This document shows positions 1 through 38,508 of a DNA stretch of 64,000 nucleotides, in pieces. The notes under the pieces were generated by a model. That model searched no databases. It worked only from the letters and a program-made list of their open reading frames with translations, and had not been told where the DNA came from. The position numbers and the translations under genes were made by a program. Source of the stretch: Cynocephalus volans (lineage: Eukaryota > Chordata > Mammalia > Dermoptera > Cynocephalidae); NCBI RefSeq assembly GCF_027409185.1, contig NC_084462.1, forward strand, positions 28,743,577-28,807,576, given 5' to 3'. Numbering within the stretch: the first letter of the stretch is position 1; every line of letters starts with the position of its first letter.

Positions 1-1566
1 TTGTTTTTTGGGGCGAGATTTGCTAACCTCTTCACACCACCATAGTTGGAAGTCCCTTCTAGCACATTATAATCACAAACACTTACTTAATGCTGACTCT
101 GTGTCAGGTATTGTTCAAAGCCTTTTCAAATAGTAACAGATTTAATGACAACAGTACGTGCTCACCAAATATTTGTTGAATTTTAAATAAACAGGCATCA
201 TCAAACAATCAGAATAATCATAGTTTGCTGGGCATCATTTTTAGACTTACCTCTTTTCTTTGTGGTCAGGGGCTTTTCCACATTCCCATCTAGGTCATTT
301 CTGTAGAGCTGGAGCCATTCCAGATGTGTGGGGGCTCTAGTAGGCCAAAGAACTGAGGGTTTTTGACTAACACAAGGGTGCAGGTATATGTATTCCATAT
401 GAATGTTATGAGGGAACATATCACAAGGCAAAAGGAGGGAAATGTCACTTTTGGATGACTTGATTAAACAAGGCATCAAGAAGTCAATTTTTAAAGAAAT
501 ATTTAGCTAGCATTTCTTTGAGAAATGCTGGAATAAAAAAAGGTTTCTTGTATTTGTTCATGATCAGCAGCAAGCTGGCATTGTCATCAGGATTAGGTTA
601 GATTTACATGTGGTCTCTGACAGAGACTACAGAGGCCTCTGATAAATTGTAAGCAGCTGCAAGATAGTGGGAGATAATTAGGTTTGACAATATAATTTGT
701 CATGCAGTTTGTTTGAGAGTGAATGTTGGGATATCAGGTATAAACCAGGACCATCCCAGGCCAACTGGAAATATGGTTGCTCTGTGTAGTATGGAAGGAG
801 GGTTGATTTTAAAATCAAACCACCTTCAGTTTTCTTCCAGCCCCACCAGATGCCCCAGTTTCTTCATCTGGTCAGTGAAGGTGAAGATTGATGACAGTGT
901 GGGTAAAACACTTGACAAAGACCCTGGCACTGTTAAGGTGTTAAAGTCACAGTGACTGTAATACTAATTCTTCCTCTTCATGGAAGTGGTTTGAGAATGT
1001 AACAGTGTAGCATAAGGGTGGGTTAAGAGCATGCACTCTGGAATCAGACAGTTTCCACTTATTAGGCAACTTAAGCTCTAGGAACTCAGTTTTCTCATCT
1101 ACCTAATACTGCTTCTACTAACAGTAATAGTAAGTATGTTATACAACTCTTACATTAAGCCAGGCACTATTTACTGTAAGGTCTTTAGCTATGTTAACTA
1201 ATTTAGTCTTCACAACAACCCAGTGAGAGAGATGCTATTATCATCTCCATTTTACAGAAGGAAACAGATACAGAGAGGTAAAGTAATCTATCTCAGATCA
1301 CATAGCTGGTAAAGGTGGAGCCAAAATTCAAACTAAGGCAGTCTGTCAACTACTATGCTAGACTGTGTAGTGGTGGATGGGGATGATACTGTCTAGTTCA
1401 TAGAATGTTTGTAAAGATTAATACATCTCAAACACATTGCAACCAACATTTATTGAGTATTTACTATGATAATAGTGTGTGTTCTTAGATTTGGTAACCT
1501 GTCATTTATTGCTGAAGAAACTGGACATCCCCAGTCAGTCAATGCTTTATGGGAACTCTTTTTCAG
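1..1566 (+). other. RCC1L intron 1 (3' part)
   Basis: No exon is seen. Old MIR pieces occur at about 80-150 (−), 848-950 (+), 1015-1135 (+), 1137-1350 (−) and 1445-1540 (−). The stretches 151-847 and 951-1014 hold nothing I recognise. Confidence 0.6.
1015..1350. repeat. Two opposed MIR SINE fragments
   Basis: The first (1015-1135, +) carries the taagagcatgcactctgga head and gttttctcatct core. The second (1137-1350, −) carries the ccaggcactattta, ccattttacag and agatcacatagctgg motifs of MIR read in reverse. Both are ancient and diverged. Confidence 0.7.
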
Positions 1567-27499
<25,933 letters not shown>

Positions 27500-28325
27500 A
27501 TCTCCTCTCTGACCTGTGCAAGTCTGGTCCTGGCCTTGGTGCCACTTGTACTGCTCAGCAGAGGCAGGTTCTTGCACGGTGGTCCAGGAGCATCAGGATT
27601 CTTTGTAGAGTGTGGTGCTTGCCCCTGAATCCCTTCACATGGACATACTGAGTGTCTCGGGGTTGTGGTCCCATCTCCAGTGAAGAAAGAGACCTGCTGC
27701 GTTTAACACAGGACGGCTGCCCTCAGCGGGCTGAGCTCCCGAGGAGTCCCAGGGCTGTTGAGGCCCAGGAAGGGGAGGGTGCAGATAATTCCCACATTTC
27801 GACTCTGTCCAAGTAACATGTGGGTGGCTTCTGGTGTCATGTCTGGCCCAAGAAACTGGTCTTAGAAAAGTTCATCTCTCATGGCGTGCCATTTTATTCG
27901 ATCCTCAAAGGTGGCCGACAACATGCAGTGATCAGGAGGGCCTCCGTCTCCCTCTGTTGTGGCAGGTCTCTGGGTGTGCGTCTGGGCAGGCTGTGCGCAG
28001 GTCTCCAGCTGAGCAAGCAGCCTGAAGTACCTTGCGCTTACCCCACGTGCAGCCATCAGCATGTGCCAGCCGCCACCCCGTGGAGCCTTGTAACCATTCT
28101 CACTGCCTGGCATGGAAAATTTGGGAAGCCCCCTCAGGAAGAAGACCGAGGCCAAATTCTTGTGGTCTGAACACACCCGCAAAAGCTTGGCTGGAGTGCC
28201 AGCCTTGGAGAGGAAAGTTGCAGAAATTGTGAAAAACATTGGATTTAGTAACGTAACTTGTCCTTTCCTTTAAAAACATCTTTTAAAAATCTCCTTTGGA
28301 ATAAAGTCTATTTTCTGCCTTTTTA
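27500..28325 (+). other. RCC1L: RCC1L 3'UTR
   Basis: This is non-coding sequence after the RCC1L stop. It runs to the first canonical AATAAA (28300-28305), which is followed by a U-rich tract expected for cleavage about 15–25 nt later. I saw no TE insertion inside it, consistent with an exonic UTR. The exact cleavage site is inferred. Confidence 0.75.
28300..28305 (+). terminator. Polyadenylation signal of RCC1L
   Basis: This is AATAAA, about 800 nt after the RCC1L stop, with a T-rich stretch downstream (28310-28332). It is the only canonical hexamer I found between the stop and that point. Confidence 0.75.
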
Positions 28326-29115
28326 TTTTTAAGCACTGAAGAGGTCTTTTAAAAAATTTACTTGTTCATTTAGAGATTAGATTTTAAAAACAAGACTTTT
28401 GAGAAAGAGGCAAATAGAAGCCAGTGAAAAATACTTTAGAAGACAGTCCTACTTGAAAAAGGTTTTCTGAACAGATTCAACTCCCACAGCGCAGTTGGGA
28501 GAAAACAGCCGGTACTCCTGTCACAGCCCGGGCTCTCGTGCCCCCCTACCTGCACCCCGTTCCCCCGTGGGTACCAGGTACTGTGCATCACACTGGGTCA
28601 CCGGCTGACAAACCCCTGCCTCCTGGAGCTCACATTCTAGGGAGGGAAACAGCTGTAAGCAAGTGAAATACAAAGTACATGAGATGGCTGCATGGGCTGT
28701 GGAGAAAGGCAAAGCAGGAAAAGAGGACGGAGATGTTAGGAGGATTGCTCTTGAAAGCAGAATGGTTACCCAGCAGGGGATGTCCTTGCTGTGACCTGAG
28801 GCCTGAGAACAGGCCAGTTGTGTGCCTTACTCCATTACTGCAGCTGTGGGGGTCCCTCACCTGGGCTGTGAGGACCACTCTTAGGTTTGCTTTTAGGTTT
28901 ATCCCAGTAAAGTTTTCCTTAAACTTGAAGTAGAAATTGGAAACCATGTGTCACTTTCCTCCCTGGAACTCCTGGTTAGGTCCGGTCTGCAGTGGCCTGG
29001 TTACCCTTCATTGAAAGAGCCACGTTGGTTTACAGACAGTGCCCCAAGAGGCCAGGCTGGGGTCACGCCAGCTTGGGATGGTAGGTGACGGTGGGCTCTG
29101 TAGAAGTGAGTTTTC

Positions 29116-29287
29116 TTTTCTTTGTTTTTGTAAAGATGACCAGTAAGGGGATCTTAACCCTTGACTTGGTGTTGTCAGCGCCACGCTCTCCCAAGTGAGC
29201 TAACCGGTCATCTCTATATAGGGATCTGAACCCGTGGCCTTGGTGTTACGAGCACCACACTCTCCCAAGTGAGCGATGGGCTGGCCC
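29116..29287 (-). mobile_element. Dimeric tRNA-Ile SINE
   Basis: Two reverse units (gatgaccagtaaggggatct to gagctaaccggtcat, then gatctgaacccgtggccttg to gagcgatgggctggcc) are flanked by the target duplication tagaagtg(ag)ttttc (29101-29115 and 29288-29300). Confidence 0.9.
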
Positions 29288-31224
29288 TAGAAGTGTTTTC
29301 TAAACCCCACCCAGTGGTAGACAAGATACACACCAATACTGAACTCAGCCTTGTGCATTGCAGCCAATGTAAAATAAGGTGTGTCCCTGGGTTTGTCTTA
29401 AAACCCAGTTTATTCCAGCCAGGCTTTTTCTGTGCAGCCGGGCAGCTCTGTGGGTCACAAGGGCTGTTAGTGGTAGCTCCCCTGCCACGGACCAGGCCCT
29501 CTCCCCACTTGTCACCTGTGCTCATGTCTTAGCATTTGTCCCTAATTCCCCAGCCTCTCCCAGCACTGGACACACACATGCATAGAAACCCTGCCATGCC
29601 ATTACCTTGGTTGCTATGATTTACCATTTTTTTCCTGTGAAAAGTCAGCATTTGCAAGCTGCGGTCTCCTCTATTTTTAGTGAGTGTGTGGAGGACACCC
29701 TGGAGGAAGTGAGCCATGTGTCATCTCCAGTGTGTCCTCTGGTCATTCTCTCTTACACTCAGACTCTGTCCATTAATCTACATTGGGGTCAGCAGCCAAG
29801 GCCAGAGAGGAGCCCGAGTGGAAGGTGCTGTATGTCCAGTTATCAGCCACTCGGCAGCCACCACCATCTCCCTTGATGGAGATATTCCCAAAGTGCATGG
29901 GTTTCAGTCTTCTGTCCTCTTAGCCCCTGCCCGTTGTGCAGGCCACTGCTCCACGATGACTTCTGGGGCAGGGGATGGCTCTTACTGGCATGAAAAACTT
30001 TAAATGAGCTTACAAAAGCCTGCCATTCTTGTTGTCAGTCTCACTGGGGTGCTATCAAGATTGTTCTGGTTTCTTGACTATGTGGCTGGTCCATATGTTC
30101 CCTAATTCAGGACAGACTCTTACTTACTGTGTTCCGGGCGACAAAGTCGAGTCCTGCGCAAGATGCAGTAGTGAGAACACCCTGACTTGGCCCAGCAGCT
30201 CGCAGCCTTTGGCCGAGTGCCCAGCACTGCACTTGACCAGGGCCAGAGTGCAGGATGCAGTTATGAGGATTCTTCCCTCCTGGTCCCAGCACCTGAAGGG
30301 GGTCCAGCTGCCCCTCCTGAACAGCGGTGGGAGTCGCTGGATCTGTTGTGAGGGCCGTTCTCCCTGCAGTCCATAGCATTGCCCCAGCTTATCTGTGCAG
30401 CCTGACATGATGCACCCTTTCAAATGGCCTTGGGGATGGCACCCAGCACTGGCACAGCCAAGGTGGCCTGCTCTGCCTGTGACTGTGCATCAGGAACCTC
30501 TCCCCTGGCCTGACGATGGTGCCCTTGCTGTTATCTCTCCCAGGTGCAGTACCCAGCCACCCTCAGAGACTCATCTTCACCAATCAAGGGATTCCAAACT
30601 GGCACACCAACCTTGATATTTAAAGTGGAGACAGCAGCAGCCCCAATTCAGCTTATGCTGGAGACAATGTGTGGGGTCCCTCTAGCTGTCCCTCAGATCT
30701 GGGGTCACCCTGAGGTGCATACTCAACAGTCAAGTTTAAAAGGATAAACCCAGATGCTGTTGTCACCTCAAACCAGGAGTCAGCTGTCTTGCTAGGGAGG
30801 CAAACAGGTGGGATATAGCTGGTGGTGGGGGGGGAGGCTCATGGTAAGGACCAGAGAAACGACTTGCTCTTGCTCCGGTGGTGGGTGGCAGCTGACCCTC
30901 ATTCCAATGGGAGAATACTGATGAAGGAAAGGATTGGTTGGCTATGTCCTGAGCCCCTGCTGGACGCCAGGGCCTGCTGGGTGCTGGGGGGTGAGGTGGG
31001 GAGAGGATGCTGCATCTGCTCCAGCTGCACCTCGGGCAGCCTGCCTCGGAATTGTCTGTCTCACAGGGAGGACATCAAGATGAGGCCACCTGCCCTGCAG
31101 AGCAGCCAATGAAACAGTGTTCGTAGTGGGAACTTTGGGATTCCTTTGGGCAGATTCTACCTTTAACCCCTGGATTCTCAACCCTGGCTGGACAGTACTG
31201 TACAAGAGAATCATCTGGGGAAAT

Positions 31225-31480
31225 TTTTCAAATTATATACCACATTTTGTGCATTTATTCATTAGTTGATGGGCAGTTGGGTTGGTTCTACTTTTACTAC
31301 TTTGAATAATGCCAAAATGTTCAAATATAAGTTTTATGTTGCTCCAGTTTTTTATTTTTGAACATTTCTGTCCAAGTTTTAGTGTGAAGGTAAGTTTTCA
31401 GTTTTCATGGGTATATACCTAGGAGTGGAAGTGCTGGGTCATTTGTTTAGTTCTCTAAGCTTTGACGCTTGTATCATTTA
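31225..31480 (-). repeat. L1 3'-end remnant
   Basis: The phrases ataccacattttgtgcattt, attagttgatgggcagttgg and gggtatatacctaggagtgg are L1 sequence in reverse. A second piece of similar type occurs at 31930-32150. Confidence 0.6.
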
Positions 31481-32210
31481 ATTTGCAACACACTCTGCAA
31501 GTTCCAAGATACCTACTGTTTACTCTCCTGAATGCAGCTTGGGCTGTTCCCTGTGGGCTGGTTGGAGGCTCTCTGCCCGAGTCCCTGCATTCCTGCTTCA
31601 CGCTGGGACCCCTGGGCACCCAGCACTCAGCAGGGCTAAATGATGTGAGTGGGAGATGGGCCCTGGGTCTGGCTGATGGCTGCCAGAGTTCCTGCTGGCT
31701 CTGCTCAGGTAGATGCAGCTCTTGGAGAAGTGTCCCAAGCGTGATGCTCTGTCCCTGCCCTTGGCGAGATGATCTTGTTCTTCCCTCTGTCTTATTGTTC
31801 CTTTTCTCTGCTACCCTTCACTGTGTCCATGGGAACCTTAACAGCCAAGAATGGTCGGAACGATCACCTTCCTTTCTTGGCTGTCCTTTACACCATGCAT
31901 CCAGACCTGTTGCTTTTTCTACCACATTACATTACTTTAAAAAAAAAAATCAAGGCGTAAGTCATAACATGAGGCCATTCTACAGTGTATATAGTTCAGT
32001 GGTTTTTAGCATCCTGTGTTGTGCAACCATCAGCATGATTCCAACCCACACATTCCCTTTCGGTGCTTGTTTTTTTCTAGCTTTCTTTACCATCAGGAGC
32101 TACCCGCCCCCCTCCCTTGGATGAAGCCACATAATAAAACCAGGGAAGGCGAAGTAACCTAAGATAATGCCCTTTCCTTCTGCCGCCTTTGCTTGCTTCT
32201 GTTAATTTTT

Positions 32211-32395
32211 ATTTTATTATTATTATTATTTTTTATAAAAGATGACCGGTAAGGGGATCTTAACCCTTGACTTGGTGTTGTCAGCACCACGCTCACCCAG
32301 TGAGCAAGCCGGCCATCCCTATATGGGATCCGAACCCGTGTGGCTTTGGTGTTATCAGCACCACACTCTCCCAAGTGAGCCACAGGCTGGCCCAA
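32211..32395 (-). mobile_element. Dimeric tRNA-Ile SINE with perfect 15-bp TSD
   Basis: It is a reverse dimer with a (tta)n tail and a perfect duplication cttctgttaattttt at 32196-32210 and 32396-32410. It is a textbook target-primed insertion. Confidence 0.93.
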
Positions 32396-32445
32396 CTTCT
32401 GTTAATTTTTGAGAGAAGTTGCAGAGCCTTTAAAACTATATCGAA

Positions 32446-32535
32446 GGGCTGGCTGGTTAGCTCAGTAGGTTAGAGTGCGGCCTTTTAAGACCAAGGTCAA
32501 GAGTTTGGATCCCCACACCGGCCAGCCACCAAAAA
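32446..32535 (+). mobile_element. tRNA-Ile SINE monomer
   Basis: The reading gggctggctggttagctcag, then gagtttggatccccacaccg and gccagccacc is nearly a whole tRNA-Ile-like cloverleaf, with a very short tail. It lies only 50 bp from the opposed dimer. Confidence 0.85.
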
Positions 32536-32544
32536 GCTATACTG

Positions 32545-32655
32545 AAACCAGGACTGGCTGAATGAGACTGAATCATGGCAGGGGTAGAGTCCTGGCGTGG
32601 GTGAAAGCTCCCCAGGGGATTCTCATGTGCAGCTGGGGTTGAGAACCCTGCCAAG
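32545..32655 (-). repeat. MER20 DNA-transposon fragment
   Basis: The phrases gctccccaggggattctcat and ggggttgagaaccctg are MER20-like. Other fragments are at about 31160-31220 and 63520-63660. Confidence 0.55.
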
Positions 32656-32703
32656 TAGAAGCCAAAGCTGCACTGCAGGAGGAACTCTTGAGGGAAGGAG
32701 GCA

Positions 32704-32860
32704 TATTTTTATTTTATTTTATTTTGTCAATATACAATGTGGTTGATTATTGTGGCCAATTACCGAAACCTCCCTCCCTCCTCCCTCTCCCCCCTCCCAC
32801 CCAACAATGCCCTTTCTGTATGCTTGTTGTATCAACTTCAAGGAATTGTAATAGGGAGGG
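32704..32860 (-). mobile_element. L1 3'UTR end (−), lineage type
   Basis: It has a tail (ttttattttattttg), then tcaatatacaatgtggttga, a C/T-rich tract and gttgtatcaacttcaagga. It shares layout and words with the nested copy at 9838-9985, so both come from one L1 lineage. Confidence 0.6.
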
Positions 32861-34239
32861 AGGCAATTTAATGATTCCGAGGGGCTGGCTGGACAACAGC
32901 CAGCCGTGTCCATCCAGGACAGGTCCCGCCACCCCCAACTCTGCCATGAGAATGCTCAGAAGTCCTGTTAGCCAGCCCAGGTCCTCTCTCCTGGGAACTG
33001 AGGCTGGATACTGGCCCTGGACACCGTGTTTCCTTCCTTGTCTCATGCATATTCTGTGATGTATAACCTACTATTCAGATGCTAAGTCTGGCCTCTCTTG
33101 TGGAGAAGTCCTCAGTCTGAAGGCTTTAGCCCTTGTGTTTCATCTCCGCTTCTTTCTCTGCCTTTGCTGTTTCGTCTGCTTGGGTCCCTCTGGTCTTACC
33201 AAGCTCAATCCTCATGGTTTTTGCTGTTGGAAGTCTTTCTCCTACTGCTAGGCAGTTGGCCATTCCCTAGTCCCAGAGTATAGCACCCCCGTGTCGTCTG
33301 TCCTAACACCACACCCCGTCATGACTCATTCTGTGTCTCTACACCTCCTAGACAGGGAGCAACTCAGGTGCAGGGGCCATGAGGCTCACCTGGGTCCCCA
33401 GCACCCAGCACAAGTGGATGTGAGTGAGCAGTGGAAATTGAGGTTCTGAAGGCCGTGTAACTGTTTTGAGAGTTCTGAGGCAATCCCAGGTCTGGGGGGA
33501 CATCTGAAGGACTGAGCAGGGAGGACCTTGTCTGCGGACCCCAGAAAGAAAATCCTTCACAGCAGTCAGAACTCTCCTGGGCTCAGAGTGGGGAGAGGAT
33601 ATCCAGTCCTGTTTTTACCCCCTTCCATCTCCAGGGCCTCTTTTCCTGTGGGCCATGGGTGAGTGGGGGTGGGAATGTGAGTGGGCAGTCGAGTGCTAAG
33701 ACAGTTAGGTATAGGTCTTCAGCCCTGCCCTGCTCACACCTGCCCTCCATGGAAAATACAAGAGAGGAGCAGAGTGAAGGATATCCCAGGTCCAGAACCT
33801 TCTGGTCTCAAGCCCATCATTTTCTTGCCTGGGCAGCTACAGGATACCCGCTACCAAGAGGAAAGGAGCCAAAAGCAAGTGCCTGTGGGAGGGGTGCAGG
33901 GTGTGGCGTGCCGCTCCCACTCCCAGGATATCTTGTCTGGAGGTGTTGGCTCCTGGGCTTCTAGCACCAAGGAACCCTTCCTGGGTCTGTGACATCCACA
34001 GCAGAGCTCCAGGCTTGGGGCAGAGGCCCTGTGGGCCAGAATCCAACGCCTGATCCTCCACCACCACTGGTGAGGCCCTGTCCAGATCCATGGGCTCCCT
34101 GAGTTCTGGGCCTGTGTCTGCCAGAGATCTGGGGAGCAATTGTGGGCACAGTCGCCAGTCTCCAAGATGGCCCAAGTGATTGTCGCCTCCTGGTTCCCAC
34201 CCCTTTGTGCAGTCTCCCCATGTCAAATCAGAGCTGAAC

Positions 34240-34620
34240 TGCATGACAGCAGAGTATGATGGCAAAGGCATATGAGTTCTGAGGCTTTTACCATGGACTC
34301 TTCAATCCCTTGCTCTGGGGGAAGCCAGGCACAACATTGTGAGGATACTCAAGCAGCCCTGTGAGGAGACCCACGTGGAGAGAAACTGAGGCCTCCTACC
34401 AACAGCCAGGCCCAACTTGCCAGCCGTGTAAACTAACCGCCTGGCAAGTAGGTCCTGTCCTTAGCTGAGACCAGCCAACTGCAACCAGACACTAAGCCAG
34501 AACTGCTCAGCCCTAACTGCTCCTGAATTCCTGACCCACAGATGTTGCGACATATAAATAATGATCATTTTCAGCCACTAAGTTCTGTGGCAACATGTTA
34601 TGCAGCATCAGGTAACTCAT
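34240..34620 (+). mobile_element. MLT1-like ERVL-MaLR LTR fragment
   Basis: It shows agaactgctcagccctaact, ctgaattcctgacccacaga and cagccactaagttctgtggc in MLT1 order. It is a solitary, ancient LTR. No retroviral genes are present. It bounds the CASTOR2 3'UTR block. Confidence 0.6.
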
Positions 34621-34794
34621 GCACCGCGTCTCGCTCTGGGGGCTGTTTCTCCAATTCTGGGTGTTCTGTCCCTTCCAGCCCCTGGCCTGTGTCCCCGATC
34701 ACAGTATGGAGAAAGAGCAAGAGATGAGACGTGGCCCTGCGTGGATCAGCACAAAATCAGACAGCCGTCAGCCAACATTGTGTTTTTTCTTCAT

Positions 34795-34800
34795 TTTAAT
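34795..34800 (-). terminator. Candidate distal poly(A) signal of CASTOR2
   Basis: This is ATTAAA on the − strand, followed about 15–50 nt downstream by GU-rich sequence. It marks the boundary between repeat-free sequence and the MLT1-like LTR to the left. Confidence 0.45.
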
Positions 34801-37800
34801 TAACACTTTACAAAGTACAAAATATACTGTCTTTTTGGGGGGGACATTAGGTACTTTTTTCTCTCCATCATACAGTACATGAATCTCGAGAGTTTTGTGT
34901 TTCTTCAACAAAGTAAATAAGCGTGAGGGCCCTGGGGTGGTGTAGGGCTGCCAGTTCTCCCCTTCACCCAGACCTTGGGACTGATGACGTGCCACTGCTA
35001 CTGCTGGTGACCCAGACACGGCATGACAGGTGGGAGCCAGAGCAGGCCGTGGGCACAAGGCCCCTGCCCTTCCCCAAGATGAGGCTCTGAGCAGGGCAGA
35101 GGCCCTGCAGAACCCACGTGCACCCACCTCCACGCACCCCGTCTCAGGATAACGGAAATGAGTTTGGCATAGCGCAAGAGAAGGGCTTGGAATTCTTTCG
35201 TTGGTAGCCCCCTACTGGTTTGGAGCCAACCCTGCTCAACTCCTTCTGGACCGTTTTCTGAACATAGGTAAACTGAGGCAGTGGAAAGGAAAACATACTG
35301 GGCTTGGCCTATCTTGGGACTTGAATTGGGCCTGCTTTTCATTCCCTCTGAGGTTCTCCCAACTTTGCTGGATGCTCTTCCAGGATGAGCCTCAGTGGGT
35401 GAGTGGCACCAGCCCTCACCACCTTGCTCTGTGAATACTGCCTTCAGGACTGGATGCTTTTGAGGAGTCCACATGGCAGGTCTAGCCCCTTCAGACTGGC
35501 TGTGTGCGCTGTCAGGCCTTTGAGGTGCAGAACCCCTGCTGGGGACACCTCTGTGTGTCACAGAGTTGTTTTAACAAGTTGAGTGGGGAGAGGCTGTCTT
35601 ACCAGGGCAACCTGATCCTAACCTGGAGCTGGGGCTTGCATTCAAGTACGCTACCCACCACCCAATCACCCCTGAACATGCACTACTGAAGACTCGAAAT
35701 ACTGAATAAGCCAGTCCCTTTGCTCGGATCGGGGCTCTGCACATGTGCGTGCACACACACACTCACACATACATGTGTATGTAGAAACACGCACAGAACA
35801 GCGTACTGACTCCCAGGGCAGGGGGCTGCCCAGCACTTCTGACTCTCACAGCCTCCCCTCCCCTTCTACCAAGAGCCACAAACTCCTCACCACCAGGCTG
35901 CCACACATGCTGTGGCCTAGGCCACTGCCTCTACTCCAGGCCACTCCTGTGCCATCAGCCCAAGGACAACCTCAGCCCACCACTGCTCCAGCCAACAGCT
36001 CCCACCTTTACCTTCCCAAGGAGAGCGGCCTTCACAGGAGGGCCTGCAGATCAAAGCTGGGGCCACAGCCCACCCCCCCTCCTCCTCCCACAGTCTGTGG
36101 AAAGGGGCACAGGGACAATTGGGCTTGTCCTTTTGCTGCTTCTAATTTGCAAATGAAAGCAAGCAAGCTGGGATGAGCTCCAAGATGAAGGGAAAGTTAT
36201 CCAGCCACAGCAGGCTCAACTGCCCCCAGGACAACTTGGCCACACCTGCCCCGTGCAGCTCTGTGGCACTGACCCATCAGCCATGGTGGCTGTGACCCTC
36301 CAGGCCTACTCGCCATGAGCACAGTCTCTAGCTGGTGTCCTTTCACTATTGGAGACTGACCTCATCCTCACACCCAGGCTGTTCATCAAGCTGACTGCTC
36401 CATCCAGTGCTTCTGGCCCCGCTCCCGGGGCCCCTGCTCCTGGAGGGCACGGATGTTGCAGGGTGTTGTCCCCCAGCCTCCTTCCCACCCCCCGTGTTTC
36501 ATTCAGGAAGTGGCCTCAAAAATTCCTCAGTTGCAGGGCTGGAGTGCTCCCCAAAAGTCCCCTCTTGTAGCTGGGGCTAGGAAGAGTCCTACTGTCCTGA
36601 CATCCAGATCTACAAGCTCAGAAAGACGGCCCAGGGTGACTTTTGGACCCCTAAAGGCCTGCCTGGGAGATGTGGCCGGGAGCCTGGGGATCATCTCTGA
36701 AGATCATTGGACAAATGGTGTCCCGTCCCTCCTGACTGCTGCAGCATTCTCTGATGCCTCAGAGGGGAAAAGCCCCACTAAACCAATCTTCCTCCTGCTG
36801 GACACCAAACCAGTCTCCACGGCCATGCTACCTGATGGGGGTGGCCATGGTGGGCAGCTCCGGGTCACCTGGCTCCTTCACTCCCCACCACGTCCTGCTG
36901 CCTAGGGTAGGTGGGAGGAGGAGAATGCTGGTGGTTTGGAGGCTCTGGGCCCCCCTGAATCTTGGTGGGGGGAGGCCACTGGGGTCAGGGCTGCAGGTGT
37001 CTCCAGCTCAGATGCATGTCCTGGGCTGAGGACAGTGGTGTGGGCAGCACCTTGCCTCTCAGGGGGCTCTGGAGGAAGGGGGTACAGAACTGGTAATGTC
37101 TATGTCTTCGCTGGGGCAGGACTGAGGGAGAAAGGAGTTTCTTGGGAACCAGGGAGCCCATGCCAAGGGATGGGCCCCAAAGATGCAGATCTTTACTACT
37201 GGTGGGAAGGGTGGTCACTGCATCCCCCCTCCTTGGGCTCTTATCAGTCTGTGGGTACAGGGATGGGTGAGTGGTGGGGGCAGGGTGGTGCTTAGATGAA
37301 GCTTTTCTTACCAGAGAGGCACACAGAGGCAAAGATGCACTCATGCAGCCCAGTGGCAGCTCTGCCCGCCTGCTCACCTGCCTGCCTGTGTTGATGGAGA
37401 CTGTGGGGTGAAGAGCCCACCTTTCTTCCCCTCCACCTGCCCCATCAGCCAGAGCCAAGAGAACCCCAGCTGCCAGCTGGACACATTGCTCAGGCTGCCT
37501 CTGAGGCTGGGGCACAGTATGGACACCGAACGGTTGGGCAGGGAGACTGTGAGGTCTGGAGAGACCCTCACACCCAGCAAACCAGGAGATGGCTGGGGGC
37601 ATGGGAAAAGGACACGTGCCGGGGATGGCCATTAGGAAAACTGCTCATATCCCCCTCTAAGAGCTGTGGAGACCAAACCATGACTATGCTACACACAGAA
37701 CACAAGAGAAGCTTCTTCACACAAGCAGGAGGGTGGGAATGGGAAAAATAAGCAGCCCACTGTAGCCAAAAAGTGGGGCCCCTAGGGGCAGTTCCCACCA

Positions 37801-38275
37801 AGGGGGCTGGAAACACAACCTCAGCTCAGAGTTGGGCCCTTGCCCCATCCCCTCCACAGACACAACATCAAGGTCATACGTGCTTTTCTCAGTTGGACGG
37901 GGCCAGTCCCCAGGAAGAGACCTGGGAAAAGAACCTGAGATTTCTAAGCTTGCAGGTTAAAAAACAAACAAACAAACAAAAAATCAGGTAAGTCGCCAGC
38001 ATAAAAACCACCATCCAAAGAGAGGGGACCCTGGACAGACAGCTGGTAGTGGGACCCATCCAGCTGGCCCAGGTCTTCAGCGTGAGAACACCAGGGAGGG
38101 GCCGTTCTGGTAAAAAGCAAGAAATGCTGACTCCATCTCCCTCGGCACCAACATCTGCCCAAATAAGACAAGGGTGTCGAGGGGCCTTGGCTGTGGAAAC
38201 AGGAACGGAACCACCACCACCCCTCAGGAGACCCTCGACACCTGTCCCAGGTCGCAGACCCCTTGGGATGCTGGT

Positions 38276-38281
38276 TTTATT
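38276..38281 (-). terminator. Candidate proximal poly(A) signal of CASTOR2
   Basis: This is canonical AATAAA on the − strand, about 2.1 kb after the CASTOR2 stop. It is the only AATAAA in the repeat-poor block on that strand. Confidence 0.45.
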
Positions 38282-38500
38282 TTCTCTCAAGTCAGGTCTG
38301 AGGGATCCACTCGGCGTCTCCAGTAATCGTATTGCCTATATACTTGAATTAAAAATATATGGTGGCTCAAAACGTGCCTGTGTGCATGGCAGACACGACG
38401 GGGCAGAGGCCCTCAGCCCACAGGCACGCACAGTGGGGTCTGTGCCCACGGGCTGCGCACACAGTATATATTAACATATATATTGCTCAAGTATATATGC

Positions 38501-38508
38501 TATTTACA
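38501..38508 (-). promoter_or_regulatory. Pumilio-type element (UGUAAAUA) in CASTOR2 3'UTR
   Basis: The − strand reads TGTAAATA, a perfect match to the UGUANAUA consensus bound by PUM1/PUM2. It lies in an AT-rich island inside the inferred 3'UTR. Presence of the motif is seen; function is inferred. Confidence 0.4.

Larger units (their letters stand above)
28326..34774. other. Intergenic gap between RCC1L and CASTOR2 3' ends
   Basis: No exon is seen. It holds L2 (−) at about 28570-28740, a SINE dimer at 29116-29287, a MER20 piece at 31160-31220, L1 (−) pieces at 31225-31480 and 31930-32150, SINEs at 32211-32395 and 32446-32535, MER20 at 32545-32655, an L1 3'UTR at 32704-32860, L2 (+) at about 33230-33440 and an MLT1-like LTR at 34240-34620. 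The stretches 29300-31160 and 33441-34239 show nothing I recognise. Confidence 0.6.

Noticed and set aside
1549..1566. Alternative RCC1L start at the ATG just before exon 2
   Set aside because: It lies in the polypyrimidine/acceptor region of intron 1; use would lack the mitochondrial targeting region.
31462..32124. 220-codon open frame on the + strand
   Set aside because: It runs from unremarkable intergenic sequence into an L1 remnant; no domain or conserved motif.
34240..34620. Endogenous retrovirus with coding capacity
   Set aside because: Only a solitary MLT1-like LTR piece is present, with no gag, pol or env.
34998..35561. 187-codon frame on the − strand as a possible extra gene
   Set aside because: It lies in the inferred CASTOR2 3'UTR, with no protein similarity and overlapping frames on both strands.
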